Assembly (NCBI RefSeq): GCF_001939115.1
Contig: NZ_MQTZ01000046.1
Span: 1 to 64,000, forward strand
Reading direction: 5' to 3'
Length of the DNA stretch: 64,000 bases
DNA from: Leptolyngbya sp. 'hensonii'
Lineage (GTDB): Bacteria > Cyanobacteriota > Cyanobacteriia > GCF-001939115
The position numbers and the translations under genes are program-made. The notes under the pieces were generated by a model. The model was not told the DNA's origin. It made no database searches and saw nothing but the letters and a program-made list of their open reading frames with translations. Each line of letters starts with the position of its first letter. Positions within the stretch are counted from its first letter, which is position 1. Below, piece by piece: positions 45,582-54,635 of this stretch.

Positions 45582-45720
45582 GTAATCGGGTGAGATTAAT
45601 TATAAAAATGGGGGTCTGGGGGCTTTTGCTGGCGCAACGCTTCGCGAACGCCCCCAGGAAGGGGGCATGCCCCCTTCACCCCTACACCTATCCTCGATTT
45701 AATTGTGCCGACCTACTTAG
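45578..45720. mobile_element. Possible MITE with hairpins
   Basis: The ends CTAAGTA (45578-45584) and TACTTAG (45714-45720) are perfect 7-bp inverted copies, with further partial matching (TCGG, ATTAA). Inside are an 8-bp stem CTGGGGGC/GCCCCCAG (45616-45657) and a perfect 20-bp palindrome (45658-45677). No target duplication is seen, so the element boundaries are tentative. The remaining 45721-45883 holds nothing recognised. Confidence 0.4.
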
Positions 45721-45883
45721 TACGCCCAATTAAACGGTTTGGAAGGGGTGGAGGGAGAAGCCCCAAGCCCCATGGTGCACCCCTCATTGTTTGTAATACC
45801 AGATGATAGGGATGCTCTGCTATGTTTTGAAGCTTTGCGAAACCGATCTAACCCGTTCGAAAGCAACCATATAGAAGAATTCT

Positions 45884-46672
45884 ATGCAAGGCGAAGTTCA
45901 GTCTAGTTCAGCGCGGCTTGCTATCCTGATTGATGCAGATAATGCAAACCCCAATCTGATAGAACCGCTGCTGCAAGAGATTGCCACCTATGGGATTGCT
46001 CACGTTAAGCGCATTTATAGCGACTGGACCGACGGGCACTCCAATATCTGGAAGCCAAAACTCCATAAGTTTGCCATTCAGCCCATCCAGCAGTTCAAGT
46101 ATACCACTGGCAAAAACGCCACAGACAGTGCCTTAATTATTGATGCGATGGATCTGCTCTACACGCAGAACTTCGATGGATTTTGCATTGTCTCCAGTGA
46201 TAGCGACTTTACCCGTCTGGCTAGCCGCATTCGAGAGGCGGGACTCGTCGTTTATGGGTTTGGGGAAAAGAAAACCCCTGAAGCCTTTGTCAGTGCTTGC
46301 GATAAGTTTATCTATGTCGAGATTCTGGAGCGCACCAACACGACAGAACCCTCACAAGTCACGAAGGATACTTCCCCAGATCAGGCAAAGACCCCCAATA
46401 AACAGAAGATTGATAAGAAGCTCCTCAAACTCTTCAAAACGGCCTATGAAGCGATCGCAGGTGAAGATGGTTGGGCAAACCTGGGACCTTTCGGAGCCCA
46501 ACTGAACAAGCTTTCCCCCGCCTTTGATTCCAGAAACTATGGGTATCAGAAGTTGGGAGCCCTGGTTCGAGCGACAGGAATCTTTGAAGTCAGGGAGACC
46601 CCCCATGATAAAAGCCCAACAGCCAAAGAATTGCATATCAAGTTAAAAGCCTCCACCCCAGGAATTCCCTGA
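45884..46672 (+). CDS. NYN-domain/LOTUS protein, putative ribonuclease
   Basis: A 262-aa protein. The NYN (PIN-like) domain has LIDADN (Asp17, Asp19), KNATDSALIIDAMDLL and SSDSDFTRLASRI, so the acidic metal site is intact. The C-terminal domain (about 180-255, LLKLFKTAYEAIAGEDGWANLGPFG...) resembles the OST-HTH/LOTUS module that binds RNA or helicases. Likely an RNA-processing nuclease. It is followed by a hairpin terminator at 46689. Confidence 0.87.
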   Translation: MQGEVQSSSARLAILIDADNANPNLIEPLLQEIATYGIAHVKRIYSDWTDGHSNIWKPKLHKFAIQPIQQFKYTTGKNATDSALIIDAMDLLYTQNFDGFCIVSSDSDFTRLASRIREAGLVVYGFGEKKTPEAFVSACDKFIYVEILERTNTTEPSQVTKDTSPDQAKTPNKQKIDKKLLKLFKTAYEAIAGEDGWANLGPFGAQLNKLSPAFDSRNYGYQKLGALVRATGIFEVRETPHDKSPTAKELHIKLKASTPGIP

Positions 46673-46688
46673 GCAGGGACAAAAGCAA

Positions 46689-46706
46689 AACCCGCCTGCG
46701 CGGGTT
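46689..46706. terminator. Terminator between convergent genes
   Basis: Stem AACCCGC (46689-46695) and GCGGGTT (46700-46706) with a 4-nt loop. A-rich bases on the left give a U-rich tail for leftward transcripts, so it could serve both the NYN gene and the converging GlsB-like gene. Confidence 0.65.
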
Positions 46707-46745
46707 CTCAAACTCTTATGGATTCCAATGCTCAGTCAAGCAGCA

Positions 46746-47021
46746 TCAGGGAGTGCGCCGAGTGAGCAATCCCCACAGAAAAATCGCAATAATCGCACCG
46801 ATCACCGCAACAAACAGCCCTGAAAGACTCAGCCCAGCGCCAGCAGCCGTGATCTGTAATGACCCCGTTTGTAACAGGGTAAAAAATGTGCCCCCGACAA
46901 AAGCACCAACAATTCCCAGGCAAATTGTGCCAAGAATACCACCTCCCTGAGAACCAGGATAGATTGCTTTTGCAATCGCACCTGCTAGCAGTCCCAAAAC
47001 AGTCCAAGCAACTATATTCAT
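46746..47021 (-). CDS. GlsB/YeaQ-type membrane stress protein
   Basis: A 91-aa protein with three hydrophobic helices rich in Gly. WTVLGLLAGAIAKAIYPGSQGGGILGTICLGIVGAFVGG matches the transglycosylase-associated/GlsB family. The ATG at 47021 (MNIVAW) is preferred over TTG at 47033. Members respond to envelope and acid stress. Confidence 0.85.
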   Translation of the reverse strand: MNIVAWTVLGLLAGAIAKAIYPGSQGGGILGTICLGIVGAFVGGTFFTLLQTGSLQITAAGAGLSLSGLFVAVIGAIIAIFLWGLLTRRTP

Positions 47022-47609
47022 GACATTCCTCAAAATTAATGTGTGGTTATTATGACTATTTCGACATTGACATTCTGTGCAATAACCTCCATTAATCTAC
47101 TCAGAAAATTTCATTTTCATGATCTGCCCAGTGGAATAGCTCTGGCCACAAAATCAACGTCAATGGATAGAGAAATAGTGATCTGGTAATTCCTGGAAAT
47201 AGGAAATCCCATCACCTGGCCAACGATCGTCCCTCCTATTCAGGGGTTCCGCCCCTATCTGCCGTTCACATCCCAAGTGCAAGGGGAGAGCATCCCAGTT
47301 TTGCAAGGTTGCCCTCATCCCCCAGCCCCTTCTCCCAAAGAGGGAGAAGGGGAGCCAGGTTCAAAGTCCCTCTCCCGTTCTGGGAGAGGGATTTAGGGAG
47401 AGGGCTACAAAAGTGGGATGCACTCGTGCAAGGGCTATCTCTGAGCATAGAGCTCAAGATTAAATCCTTCTTCTGGTAGATCAGGAAAACTGAAATTGGT
47501 AGATGTAATTCCTATCAATTGAAGGATGGAATTACATCTATTGATTGATTCGACTTCCCATTTTCAACTGATATAAAGATAGCAATCGAATCAAGGAGAA
47601 AGTTCCAAG
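47022..47609. other. Intergenic region carrying MITE
   Basis: 588 bp between divergent genes. It holds the MITE at 47286-47425. On each side nothing else is recognised, apart from a ribosome site AAGGAGAAAG (47593-47602) for the next gene. Confidence 0.5.
47286..47425. mobile_element. MITE with 18-bp TIRs and 9-bp target duplication
   Basis: A 140-bp element. Its ends are GAGAGCATCCCAGTTTTG (47286-47303) and the complement of GAGTGCATCCCACTTTTG (47408-47425), matching in 16 of 18. It is flanked by GTGCAAGGG at 47277-47285 and 47426-47434, a 9-bp duplication. The core is the CCCTCATCCCC...GAGGGC double-hairpin repeat (47312-47405) also found in the elements at 50583 and 61396. No coding capacity. 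Confidence 0.9.
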
Positions 47610-48095
47610 ATGAAACGCAAGATTGCAGATTCTTTAAAGCACAGACTATCTTTAATTGTTGGTGGACTTCTAACATTTTTGTTTGTGTTTCTAGGAATAT
47701 TTGGCCACGCAAGTACTCTGGCGATCGCAGCCCCCCATAGCTCCCCCACCCTGATTGCGACGAGTGCATCTAGTCTTTCTCAAGAAGTAGCGGGCAAAGC
47801 CAGGGAAGACCTCGGCACGGTTCAAAAAAATCTCGGCAAAGTCTCTGGACAGATTGAAGGCACGACCAATCAGGTGAAAGGCCGCGCTCTGCGTGACACC
47901 GGTAGAACCCAGGCAAAATTGGAAACCACTCAACAAGCAATTAAAAATCGTGCCAGGAAAGATCTGAATACCACACAAAATGCCGCCGATCGAGCACGCA
48001 ACCGAATTTCTGAAACCACGGATCAGGTCGGAGATCGGGTTGCGGAAGCCACAGAAAGCACAGTTGATTCGCTCAAAACCTTTTTTGGTCAGTAG
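47610..48095 (+). CDS. LEA-like stress protein with N-terminal membrane/signal segment
   Basis: A 161-aa protein. The hydrophobic segment at about 14-42 is a signal peptide or anchor. The rest (about 60-155) is highly charged, amphipathic and repetitive (QVKGRALRDTGRTQAKLETTQQAIKNRARKD...), as in LEA group 3 and CsbD-like proteins that protect membranes during drying. A good ribosome site precedes it. The trehalose genes suggest the same desiccation theme, but no link is shown. Confidence 0.65.
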   Translation: MKRKIADSLKHRLSLIVGGLLTFLFVFLGIFGHASTLAIAAPHSSPTLIATSASSLSQEVAGKAREDLGTVQKNLGKVSGQIEGTTNQVKGRALRDTGRTQAKLETTQQAIKNRARKDLNTTQNAADRARNRISETTDQVGDRVAEATESTVDSLKTFFGQ

Positions 48096-48163
48096 TCAGT
48101 CATTTTTGATCCCTGCCAGCCCACTCAGTAAGCGAGTCAGATGACTGGCAAAAAGAGGGGTCT

Positions 48164-48178
48164 GGGGGCTTTGCCCCC
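48164..48178 (+). terminator. Hairpin between LEA-like and secreted genes
   Basis: A perfect 6-bp stem GGGGGC-TTT-GCCCCC (48164-48178). It lacks a T-run, so termination is only possible. The surrounding GTCTGGGGGC is also at 45614-45623. Confidence 0.35.
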
Positions 48179-48242
48179 ACCCCCTTCATCCCTCAATTCT
48201 TGCTCGACAAACTGCTACTTATTTCTTGAAAAGGAGTTTCCT

Positions 48243-48590
48243 ATGAAGTTCATGACTGATGCACTGTCATTTTTGCGCCCAATTCGATTTATGTTCGCGG
48301 CCCTAATGTGCACAATGCTATTTCTCATAAGCACTGTTCCAGTTCAAGCTGCAAATGCGCCAAAAAGTCAGCCTACTCAGGGCACTGCCCAGCTCGAAGA
48401 GATCCATGAGAGTGCTGAAGATGTAGCGAACTCTCCTCCAATGTCACTGAAAGAAGTTGAAGAACGATCGAAAAGGGGCTTCAACGAAGTCCAAGGTGCT
48501 GCGGATAAGGACAAGTTCAAATCAGGGGATTCTAGGCCGGTCATCTTAGATGAAATAGAGAAGGCCATGGATAAACTTAACAGGAATTAG
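48243..48590 (+). CDS. Small secreted protein
   Basis: A 115-aa protein from ATG at 48243, after the ribosome site AAGGAG (48229-48234). A signal peptide (about 1-37, ending VQAANA) precedes a charged helical part (EEIHESAEDVANSP, VEERSKRGFNEVQGAADKDKF). No family was recognised. The 48141 start would add a Cys/Pro-rich part with no support. It follows the LEA-like gene. Confidence 0.6.
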   Translation: MKFMTDALSFLRPIRFMFAALMCTMLFLISTVPVQAANAPKSQPTQGTAQLEEIHESAEDVANSPPMSLKEVEERSKRGFNEVQGAADKDKFKSGDSRPVILDEIEKAMDKLNRN

Positions 48591-48786
48591 GGCGATTGAC
48601 GGTTGCTGGATCCAGGTGCGTAATCTCGACTTCCCTAATCACCATTGAGGAATTCCATTAGGCCCGGATTAAGTTACTGGGGTAAGATTTACTCGTGTAG
48701 CTCTCTCAGTTATCTGTGTCATCTATTCACAGCCTGCACTGAGTGAGCTTTTTACTGCCTGACCAGCTTTTCAAACATTCTTCTCA

Positions 48787-50421
48787 ATGAATATGAACAG
48801 CATACTTCAAGGCTTGACTGATCTGACCGAAGAAGGGATGCCCCTTTGGTCTGGCTTTCCCCTGGCCCAGACATCCTCTTTTTCAATTGATACCACTTTC
48901 CTTGGTCCTACGCTAGTTAATCTGGTGGGCGCGATCGCCATCCTGATTGTGGGTTGGATTATCGCTGGCTTAGTCTCGAGTGCCGTCCGACGGCTACTCA
49001 AGCTAACGAACCTGGACAATCGCTTTGCCAGTATGGTCTCTGGCCCTACCACGAATGTCGGTCCTGTCGTTGAAACCTGGGTGTCTGCGATCGTATTCTG
49101 GATTTTGATGATCCTGGCGATCGTGGCTTCCCTCAACGCTTTAAATCTGACAGTAGTTTCCCAGCCCCTGAATAATTTCCTCAATCAAATCTTTGCTTTT
49201 CTGCCCAAATTGGGTGCGGCCTTCCTTCTGGTGGCCATCGCCTGGGCTGTGGCTACGCTAGCAAAGCTGATTGTCATTCGTACAGCTCGATCCCTGGGGC
49301 TGGATCAGCGATTTGCCCCCCCTGTGGAAGACAGTACCTCTGCTCAGCCCCAGTTGTTGCTGAGTGATACCCTGGGGAATGCCCTCTACTGGTTCGTATT
49401 TCTCTTCTTCCTGCCCCTGATCCTGGGAGTTCTGGATCTGCAAGGACCCCTCCAACCCGTTCAGAACCTCCTGAACGAGATTCTGGCAGCGTTGCCTAGA
49501 ATTCTGAAGGCAGTGATTATTGGTGTCGTCGGTTGGCTCATTGCCCGAGTCGTGCGAGGTCTGGTCACCAATCTGCTGGCAGCAACCGGTTCAGACCAGC
49601 TTGGCGCTAAGTTCGGCCTGAGCCCCAGTAAACAGCCCCTTTCCTCCCTGGTTGGGCTGATCACCTACATTCTGGTGCTAATTCCCACTGCGATCGCAGC
49701 CTTAGATGCGCTGAATCTACCTGCCGTTTCCCAACCTGCTACAGAAATGCTGAATCAGATTCTGAGGGCCATTCCCCAGATCTTTACAGCAGTCCTGATT
49801 CTGGTTGCGGGCTATGCGATCGGACGTTTCGTGAGCGAGTTGGTCACAAACTTACTCTCTGGCATTGGTTTCAATAATATTTTCTACTGGTTAGGGCTCA
49901 GCTCCGCCCCCTATACCTCCACGGCTGCAGCGACTCCCACTGCGACGGAAGAAAGTTCAGAAGTCCCCCCACGGAATCCTGCTGAAATTGCCGGTATCGT
50001 TGTCCTGGTTGGAATTTTACTCTTTGCGACTGTTGCAGCCACAAACGTCCTCAATATTCCAGCCCTGACCTCGATCGTGACCGGATTACTGATCTTGCTG
50101 GGTCAGATCCTGGCCGGGCTGGCGATTTTTGCGGTAGGGCTGTACCTGGCAAATTTCGCTTTCACGCTGATCAAGGGCTCTGGCAATTCCCAGGCTCGGA
50201 TTCTGGCCCACGCCTCCAGAATTTCTATTATCATTCTGGTTTCAGCCATGGCCCTGCAGCAGATTGGAGTTGCACCCAGCATCGTCAATCTTGCTTTTGG
50301 TCTGATGTTTGGAGCAATTGCTGTTTCGATCGCCCTAGCTTTTGGGCTCGGAGGGCGGGATGTTGCGGCTGAGCAATTACGCGCCTGGTTAGCTAATTTC
50401 AAGAGCCGACCCCCTCAATAG
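48787..50421 (+). CDS. MscS-related channel-like protein with repeated TM helix units
   Basis: A 544-aa protein with about eleven hydrophobic segments. Three or four repeats of a unit with a glycine-rich helix, GAIAILIVGWIIAGLVSSAVRRLL, then ALNLTVVSQPLNNFLNQIFAF are seen (about 40-110, 120-170, 230-300, 310-370). This is the conserved TM-helix repeat found in mechanosensitive-channel-like proteins of cyanobacteria. There is no C-terminal MscS beta domain, so channel activity is uncertain. Its neighbours are stress and envelope proteins. Confidence 0.8.
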   Translation: MNMNSILQGLTDLTEEGMPLWSGFPLAQTSSFSIDTTFLGPTLVNLVGAIAILIVGWIIAGLVSSAVRRLLKLTNLDNRFASMVSGPTTNVGPVVETWVSAIVFWILMILAIVASLNALNLTVVSQPLNNFLNQIFAFLPKLGAAFLLVAIAWAVATLAKLIVIRTARSLGLDQRFAPPVEDSTSAQPQLLLSDTLGNALYWFVFLFFLPLILGVLDLQGPLQPVQNLLNEILAALPRILKAVIIGVVGWLIARVVRGLVTNLLAATGSDQLGAKFGLSPSKQPLSSLVGLITYILVLIPTAIAALDALNLPAVSQPATEMLNQILRAIPQIFTAVLILVAGYAIGRFVSELVTNLLSGIGFNNIFYWLGLSSAPYTSTAAATPTATEESSEVPPRNPAEIAGIVVLVGILLFATVAATNVLNIPALTSIVTGLLILLGQILAGLAIFAVGLYLANFAFTLIKGSGNSQARILAHASRISIIILVSAMALQQIGVAPSIVNLAFGLMFGAIAVSIALAFGLGGRDVAAEQLRAWLANFKSRPPQ

Positions 50422-50772
50422 GCAACGGATTGCCTCCAGACTTTTTCCCCAGAGGATGCTGGAATCCTTCCCATCCTGGTTACCCTGGCGGCTAAAGTTG
50501 CGGCTGCAAAAACAAAACCAGTCTGTCTTGCTGGCCCTTGTTCGCGAAATCACAACTTTAACCGCCAGTTCCTTTCAACCATGGCTTTGCTGAATGCAAA
50601 TATGAATTACCCTCATCCCCAACCCTTCTCCCGCAGGAGAAGGGAGCTAAAACTCTTGTTCCCTCTCCTTTGGGAGAGGGCTAGGGTGAGGGCTGCATAA
50701 GGCTCAAGCACGAAAATCATCCTTCTATTCAGCAACGCCTCAACCCTTCCCCCAGACTACCTCCGAGGAGGT
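50422..50772. other. Intergenic region carrying MITE
   Basis: 351 bp between the channel-like gene and the convergent SH3-like gene. It contains the MITE at 50583-50739 and a short CCTCCGAGGAGG palindrome (50760-50771). Nothing coding is seen. Confidence 0.6.
50583..50739. mobile_element. MITE with TIRs shared with 11981 element
   Basis: A 157-bp element. Ends GGCTTTGCTGAAT (50583-50595) and ATTCAGCAACGCC (50727-50739) match as inverted copies in 12 of 13. Flanks TCAACCAT (50575-50582) and TCAACCCT (50740-50747) agree in 7 of 8. The core (50610-50693) is the CCCTCATCCCC...GAGGGC repeat, found with different ends at 47286 and 61396. No coding capacity. Confidence 0.8.
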
Positions 50773-51237
50773 TTAAAGTTGGTCCTCGTTAATCGGAGCG
50801 ATGTACTGCCGATGAGCACGGACGTAGCAGGTGTAAGTATTCTGTCGATTCCCCAGGGTCTGCTGAACATCCAGAAGATTGACTCGCACATAGACCCAGG
50901 GCTTTCCATCCAGCACCTCGATCGCATCCCAGTTCGCTTTCAGGGGCGGACGAGGCATGACTGCATTGGTTTGAATTACCACTGAATCCACAACCGCCCC
51001 ATAAGCAATCCGAACCAGAACCTTCCCCTGCTTATTCCGGCAATTCACCCCAGCTTTATCTGGTTCCACAATCAACCATTTCCGCTGTAGATAATAGCCC
51101 CGATTGCCCAAAATTCTGGCGGTTTTGAAGTTACCATTTCCATCGGGCTGAGACACATCCGCAATCTGGGCTGAGACTGGCAAAACTGGCATCGCCAGGA
51201 TCAGTGCCGCAAGAGTCCATAAGGCCTGTTTTTTCAT
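50773..51237 (-). CDS. Secreted SH3-like protein
   Basis: A 154-aa protein. A signal peptide (about 1-23, ending VSAQ) is followed by a domain with CRNKQGKVLVRIAYGAVVDSVV and WVYVRVN that resembles bacterial SH3 domains. Two Cys (66 and about 138) might form a disulfide. Such domains often bind cell wall. Function unknown. Confidence 0.6.
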   Translation of the reverse strand: MKKQALWTLAALILAMPVLPVSAQIADVSQPDGNGNFKTARILGNRGYYLQRKWLIVEPDKAGVNCRNKQGKVLVRIAYGAVVDSVVIQTNAVMPRPPLKANWDAIEVLDGKPWVYVRVNLLDVQQTLGNRQNTYTCYVRAHRQYIAPINEDQL

Positions 51238-51264
51238 TACCGCGCTCCTTACCCGTTCATCAGG

Positions 51265-52029
51265 TCAGTTCTTTAGGAACTGCCCCACTTCTTGAAACAC
51301 CCTATCCCGTTCCAGATCCAGCGGAATAATATGGTCGGACTGTTCCAGCCAGATCAGAGTTTTCTCAGTTGAACCCAACTGATCGTAAATCAGAGTCGCC
51401 CCCGCCGGATCGACGATCGTGTCCCCAGGGGCCTGCATAATCAGGGTCGGCACGGTAATGCCCGGCAATTCCTGTTTCACCAGAGCAATCAACTCATTGG
51501 CACTGCGAACAGCAGCGAGGTTGAAAGACCGAAAAAACAGCGCCTGCTGGGCCTGCTGCCGCATGGTTCGATCTCGAATTGGCAACCGCAGGCGAGGCAC
51601 TTCAGAGATCACCTGCCCCAGGGAAAACAGCAACACCTCTGGCTTGATCCGATCGTTCAACTGACGACGGATAGCCATATAAGGAGCCAGGAGTACCAGT
51701 TTTTCGATCGGATGTTGAACGGCCAGATGTAATCCCAGGGGGCACCCAGTCGAGAAGCCCACCACACTGACCCGGTCATACTGGCGCACCAGTTGCAGGT
51801 AGGTTTCCAGGATATGGAGGTACCATTGCTGCCAGGTCGAAGCGGGCATGCGGAAGGATGGTCGATCGTGTCCCGGATAGTTAATCGCCCGGACGGTCAG
51901 CCCCTGTTGATGCAGATAGGCCCCCAGAAGCTGCATTTCGTAAACGCCCCCGCCCAATCCATGCAGCAATAAACAGGCATGGGAACAGGCTTCTGAGCCT
52001 TCCAGGAAAAAAGGCGTATTGGTCAACAT
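51265..52029 (-). CDS. Alpha/beta hydrolase (carboxylesterase-like)
   Basis: A 254-aa protein. LLHGLGGGVYEMQLLG provides the oxyanion strand, GFSTG carries the nucleophile Ser93, and PTLIMQAPGDTIVDP (Asp) and EQSDHIIPLD (His) complete the triad. It resembles monoacylglycerol lipase/carboxylesterases. ATG at 52029 is chosen over TTG at 52038. Confidence 0.87.
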   Translation of the reverse strand: MLTNTPFFLEGSEACSHACLLLHGLGGGVYEMQLLGAYLHQQGLTVRAINYPGHDRPSFRMPASTWQQWYLHILETYLQLVRQYDRVSVVGFSTGCPLGLHLAVQHPIEKLVLLAPYMAIRRQLNDRIKPEVLLFSLGQVISEVPRLRLPIRDRTMRQQAQQALFFRSFNLAAVRSANELIALVKQELPGITVPTLIMQAPGDTIVDPAGATLIYDQLGSTEKTLIWLEQSDHIIPLDLERDRVFQEVGQFLKN

Positions 52030-52109
52030 GGATGACAATTCTCAGAGATAATTTCTACAATCCAGGATTATGCTTCAGTTTTATGTTATCTCAGAGAAAT
52101 TTCTAAGCC

Positions 52110-52448
52110 GTGGAGACAGTTTCCCCATCCGCCTACTGTATCGTTCTGGTCACAACCTCATCCCGTCAGGAGGCAGAGACGATCGGATCAGCCCTGGTTG
52201 AGGCCCGTCTGGCCGCCTGTGTCAGCCTCACCCCCGTGCATTCCATCTACACCTGGCAGGGAGAGGTTCACCGGGATGACGAGTGGCAGCTCATGATTAA
52301 ATCTGAAGCCAGCCGCTTTGAAGAACTGGCTGCCCTGGTCCGATCGCGCCATTCCTACGACGTTCCAGAGATCATTGCCCTGCCGCTCATAGCTGGTTCT
52401 CCGCCCTATCTTCAATGGATTTCAGATCAGGTGCGCCCCTTAACGTGA
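52110..52448 (+). CDS. cutA: Divalent cation tolerance protein CutA
   Basis: A 112-aa protein with GTG start. IVLVTTSSRQEAETIGSALVEARLAACVSLTPVHSIYTWQGEV is the CutA1 core, and EIIALPLIAGSPPYLQWI ends it. CutA forms a trimer of PII-like fold; in cyanobacteria its role is not settled. It converges on the 52459 gene with 10 bp between. Confidence 0.95.
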   Translation: METVSPSAYCIVLVTTSSRQEAETIGSALVEARLAACVSLTPVHSIYTWQGEVHRDDEWQLMIKSEASRFEELAALVRSRHSYDVPEIIALPLIAGSPPYLQWISDQVRPLT

Positions 52449-52458
52449 ACACAAGGCT

Positions 52459-52773
52459 TCAAATTCGGCCACCGGCCCTTTCTGCAGCAACCACGGTGGC
52501 AATACTGAGGGGAAATTCCTCCAGGTCTGCATCTTCAGTTGCAGGCATGGGAGACACAAAGGTATAGCAGGGATCACAGTCCCCAGAATCGTAAACCTGA
52601 ATCGCCCATTTATCCGGCAGTCCTTCGATACCGATTTCTACCACGGACCATTCTACGCCAGATTGCTTGCTGGAGAGGATCAGAAAAAAGTCCTGATCTT
52701 CTGCCGGAATCTCTAAATCCTCGACCAGGAAAGACAGGGCCAGTTGGGCTGACTCCTGAGCGGTCAGCGTCAT
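52459..52773 (-). CDS. Conserved hypothetical protein
   Basis: A 104-aa acidic protein, with DCDPCYTFVSP near residues 66-75 holding two Cys in a CxxC-like arrangement, and WSVVEIGIEGLPDKWAIQVYDSG. No membrane segment. It overlaps the preceding gene by 4 bp (ATGA), so they are translated together. Function unknown. Confidence 0.6.
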   Translation of the reverse strand: MTLTAQESAQLALSFLVEDLEIPAEDQDFFLILSSKQSGVEWSVVEIGIEGLPDKWAIQVYDSGDCDPCYTFVSPMPATEDADLEEFPLSIATVVAAERAGGRI

Positions 52774-53027
52774 GATGCCCCTTCTCCCTGCACCTGGGGA
52801 TACAGGCCCAACTGCCTGGACAATTCCCGTGCCACATAGATCAAAAATTTCGCCCCATCCTGGTTATCGTGATGGGCCATGGCTGTCGCCACCTGGAACA
52901 TTGTTTGGATCAGACCTGCATCCAGTAAGTCCGGATGGGCATCCAAAACTTCGGGCTCCTGGCCATTAGGGCATTTCAGAAGCTGGTCAATCAAACCGTA
53001 GTAGAGGGTCTGGCGTTGTTCATCCAT
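52770..53027 (-). CDS. Conserved hypothetical protein, CPNGxE type
   Basis: An 85-aa protein from ATG at 53027. YYGLIDQLLKCPNGQEPEVLDAHPDLLDAGLIQTM is a pattern also found as the start of cyanobacterial CHAT/TPR proteins. It is first of a two-gene unit, with the next gene at 52773 by 4-bp overlap. Function unknown. Confidence 0.65.
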   Translation of the reverse strand: MDEQRQTLYYGLIDQLLKCPNGQEPEVLDAHPDLLDAGLIQTMFQVATAMAHHDNQDGAKFLIYVARELSRQLGLYPQVQGEGAS

Positions 53028-53184
53028 GGGGCAGGTCAAAGGGAGGTGTTGTCCTCCTATCCTAGAATGGCCTGCTGAGTCAGATGATCTTGCCATTAAG
53101 CCCGTACTCAACCACCAGACCCAATACTGAGGCAGGATTTTAAGAAATTTTCGGGACAGGGGACGGGGATTTTGCCAGTGGCGT

Positions 53185-54264
53185 TTAACTCAAGGCTTCT
53201 GACAGGTAATCCGCTGCGGCTTCGACGGTGGCGATCGCCTGCTCATAGGCCATCCGGGTCGGCCCTAACATGCCTACACTGCCCACTGGCACTGATCCCC
53301 GCCGGTAGGTGGTGGAAACCAGGGCACAGGATCGCATCGGTTCCAACGGATTCTCAGCGCCAATCCGAATACTGACCCGTCGATCGCCAGGTTCACCCCC
53401 CCGTTGGGACCACATCAGGGGCCAGAGCTGATCCTGCTCGTCTTCCAGGAGATGGACGATCGCCTGAAACTGATGGAGTTCGGAAAACTCTGGGTGGCGA
53501 AGCACTTCAGACACCCCACTGATAAAAATCTGAGTGGTGGTGGCAGCCTGGGACAGGCCAGTCAACTCCCTCAGCAACGTACTTAAGAAATCTGCATAGC
53601 GTTCGAACTCCCGATCCAGATCCTGCCAATCCATCGTGGCCAGTTCCAGCAGGGATTTTCCCCGCAGTTGATGGTTCAGGAAATTGGACAGGATTTGAAT
53701 TTCCCGCTCCAATGTTTCCGTATCCGGGGCCTCGGCATCCGCTACTTTCGGTAATTCGATCAAAACAGATTTCGTCTCATAGGAATCTAAAACTGCAATT
53801 AGCATGGCCCGATCGGGATCCACCAGAATCAGTTGCAGATGACGCAGGGTAGCCGTACTGGACTGGGGTGTGGTAATCAGGGCGACATAACCGCTCAAGG
53901 TCGCCAGAATCTGAACCGCTCCCCGCAACAAAGACTCCAAACTCCGCCCTTCCCGGCTCAGCCGATCGCTCAACTGTTGCTCCACCTGTTGCGCCAGCGC
54001 GGTCGCAGGCGAGATCAACTGATCCACATAGATGCGGTAACCAGAGTCAGAGGGAATGCGCCCAGCAGAGGTATGGGGCTGATACAACAAACCGGCCTTT
54101 TCCAGATATCCCATCGCATTCCGAATCGTCGCCGGACTGAAGGTCAGATTATATTCCTCCACCAGAGCTTTTGAGCCTACCGGTTCTGCGGTCGCAATGT
54201 AATGCCGCACGGTGGCCCAGAGAATATGCTGCTGTCTGGCATTGAGGTTGACTTTTACAGGCAT
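53185..54264 (-). CDS. hrcA: Heat-shock repressor HrcA
   Basis: A 359-aa regulator. The winged helix at the N-terminus has [28 protein letters not shown] and [22 protein letters not shown], with [16 protein letters not shown], all hallmarks. HrcA represses chaperone genes at CIRCE and is kept folded by GroEL. ATG at 54264 is chosen; a longer frame upstream looks unlike HrcA. No CIRCE copy (TTAGCACTC-N9-GAGTGCTAA) was seen in the window, so its groE targets are elsewhere. Confidence 0.95.
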   Translation of the reverse strand: MPVKVNLNARQQHILWATVRHYIATAEPVGSKALVEEYNLTFSPATIRNAMGYLEKAGLLYQPHTSAGRIPSDSGYRIYVDQLISPATALAQQVEQQLSDRLSREGRSLESLLRGAVQILATLSGYVALITTPQSSTATLRHLQLILVDPDRAMLIAVLDSYETKSVLIELPKVADAEAPDTETLEREIQILSNFLNHQLRGKSLLELATMDWQDLDREFERYADFLSTLLRELTGLSQAATTTQIFISGVSEVLRHPEFSELHQFQAIVHLLEDEQDQLWPLMWSQRGGEPGDRRVSIRIGAENPLEPMRSCALVSTTYRRGSVPVGSVGMLGPTRMAYEQAIATVEAAADYLSEALS

Positions 54265-54635
54265 TTTGATCTGGATCGATGAAAAATTTAATCTTGAAAT
54301 TCTTAAGAAAACCAGAGTGAATCGGGGATCTGCAACCAAGCCCTTAAACTACGACTAGTTCCATCAATCAAACTTGGCTTAAAAGGCTGGAACGATTATG
54401 ACGGAGAGCAGGTCTGGATAAAAGTATCCGGATATGCATCTGTCGCTCCAGGATGGTTACTGCAATAAGGGCGATTTAGGAATCAGAATAGCAGATGTTC
54501 CATTTTCCCTGTAAAAGACACCGAAATCAGGGATTCGGATTGCTCTAGTAAGCCCTGCCCCTTCTTTAACCCTGGGGAATGGGTCCAAACTTTGAACATC
54601 AACCTATCTATATTTCTTGTTATAGATCAATAACA
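54265..54635. promoter_or_regulatory. Divergent region between hrcA and mrdA
   Basis: 371 bp with no gene seen. It must carry the promoters of both hrcA and mrdA. No operator, repeat or RNA structure was recognised. Confidence 0.4.
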
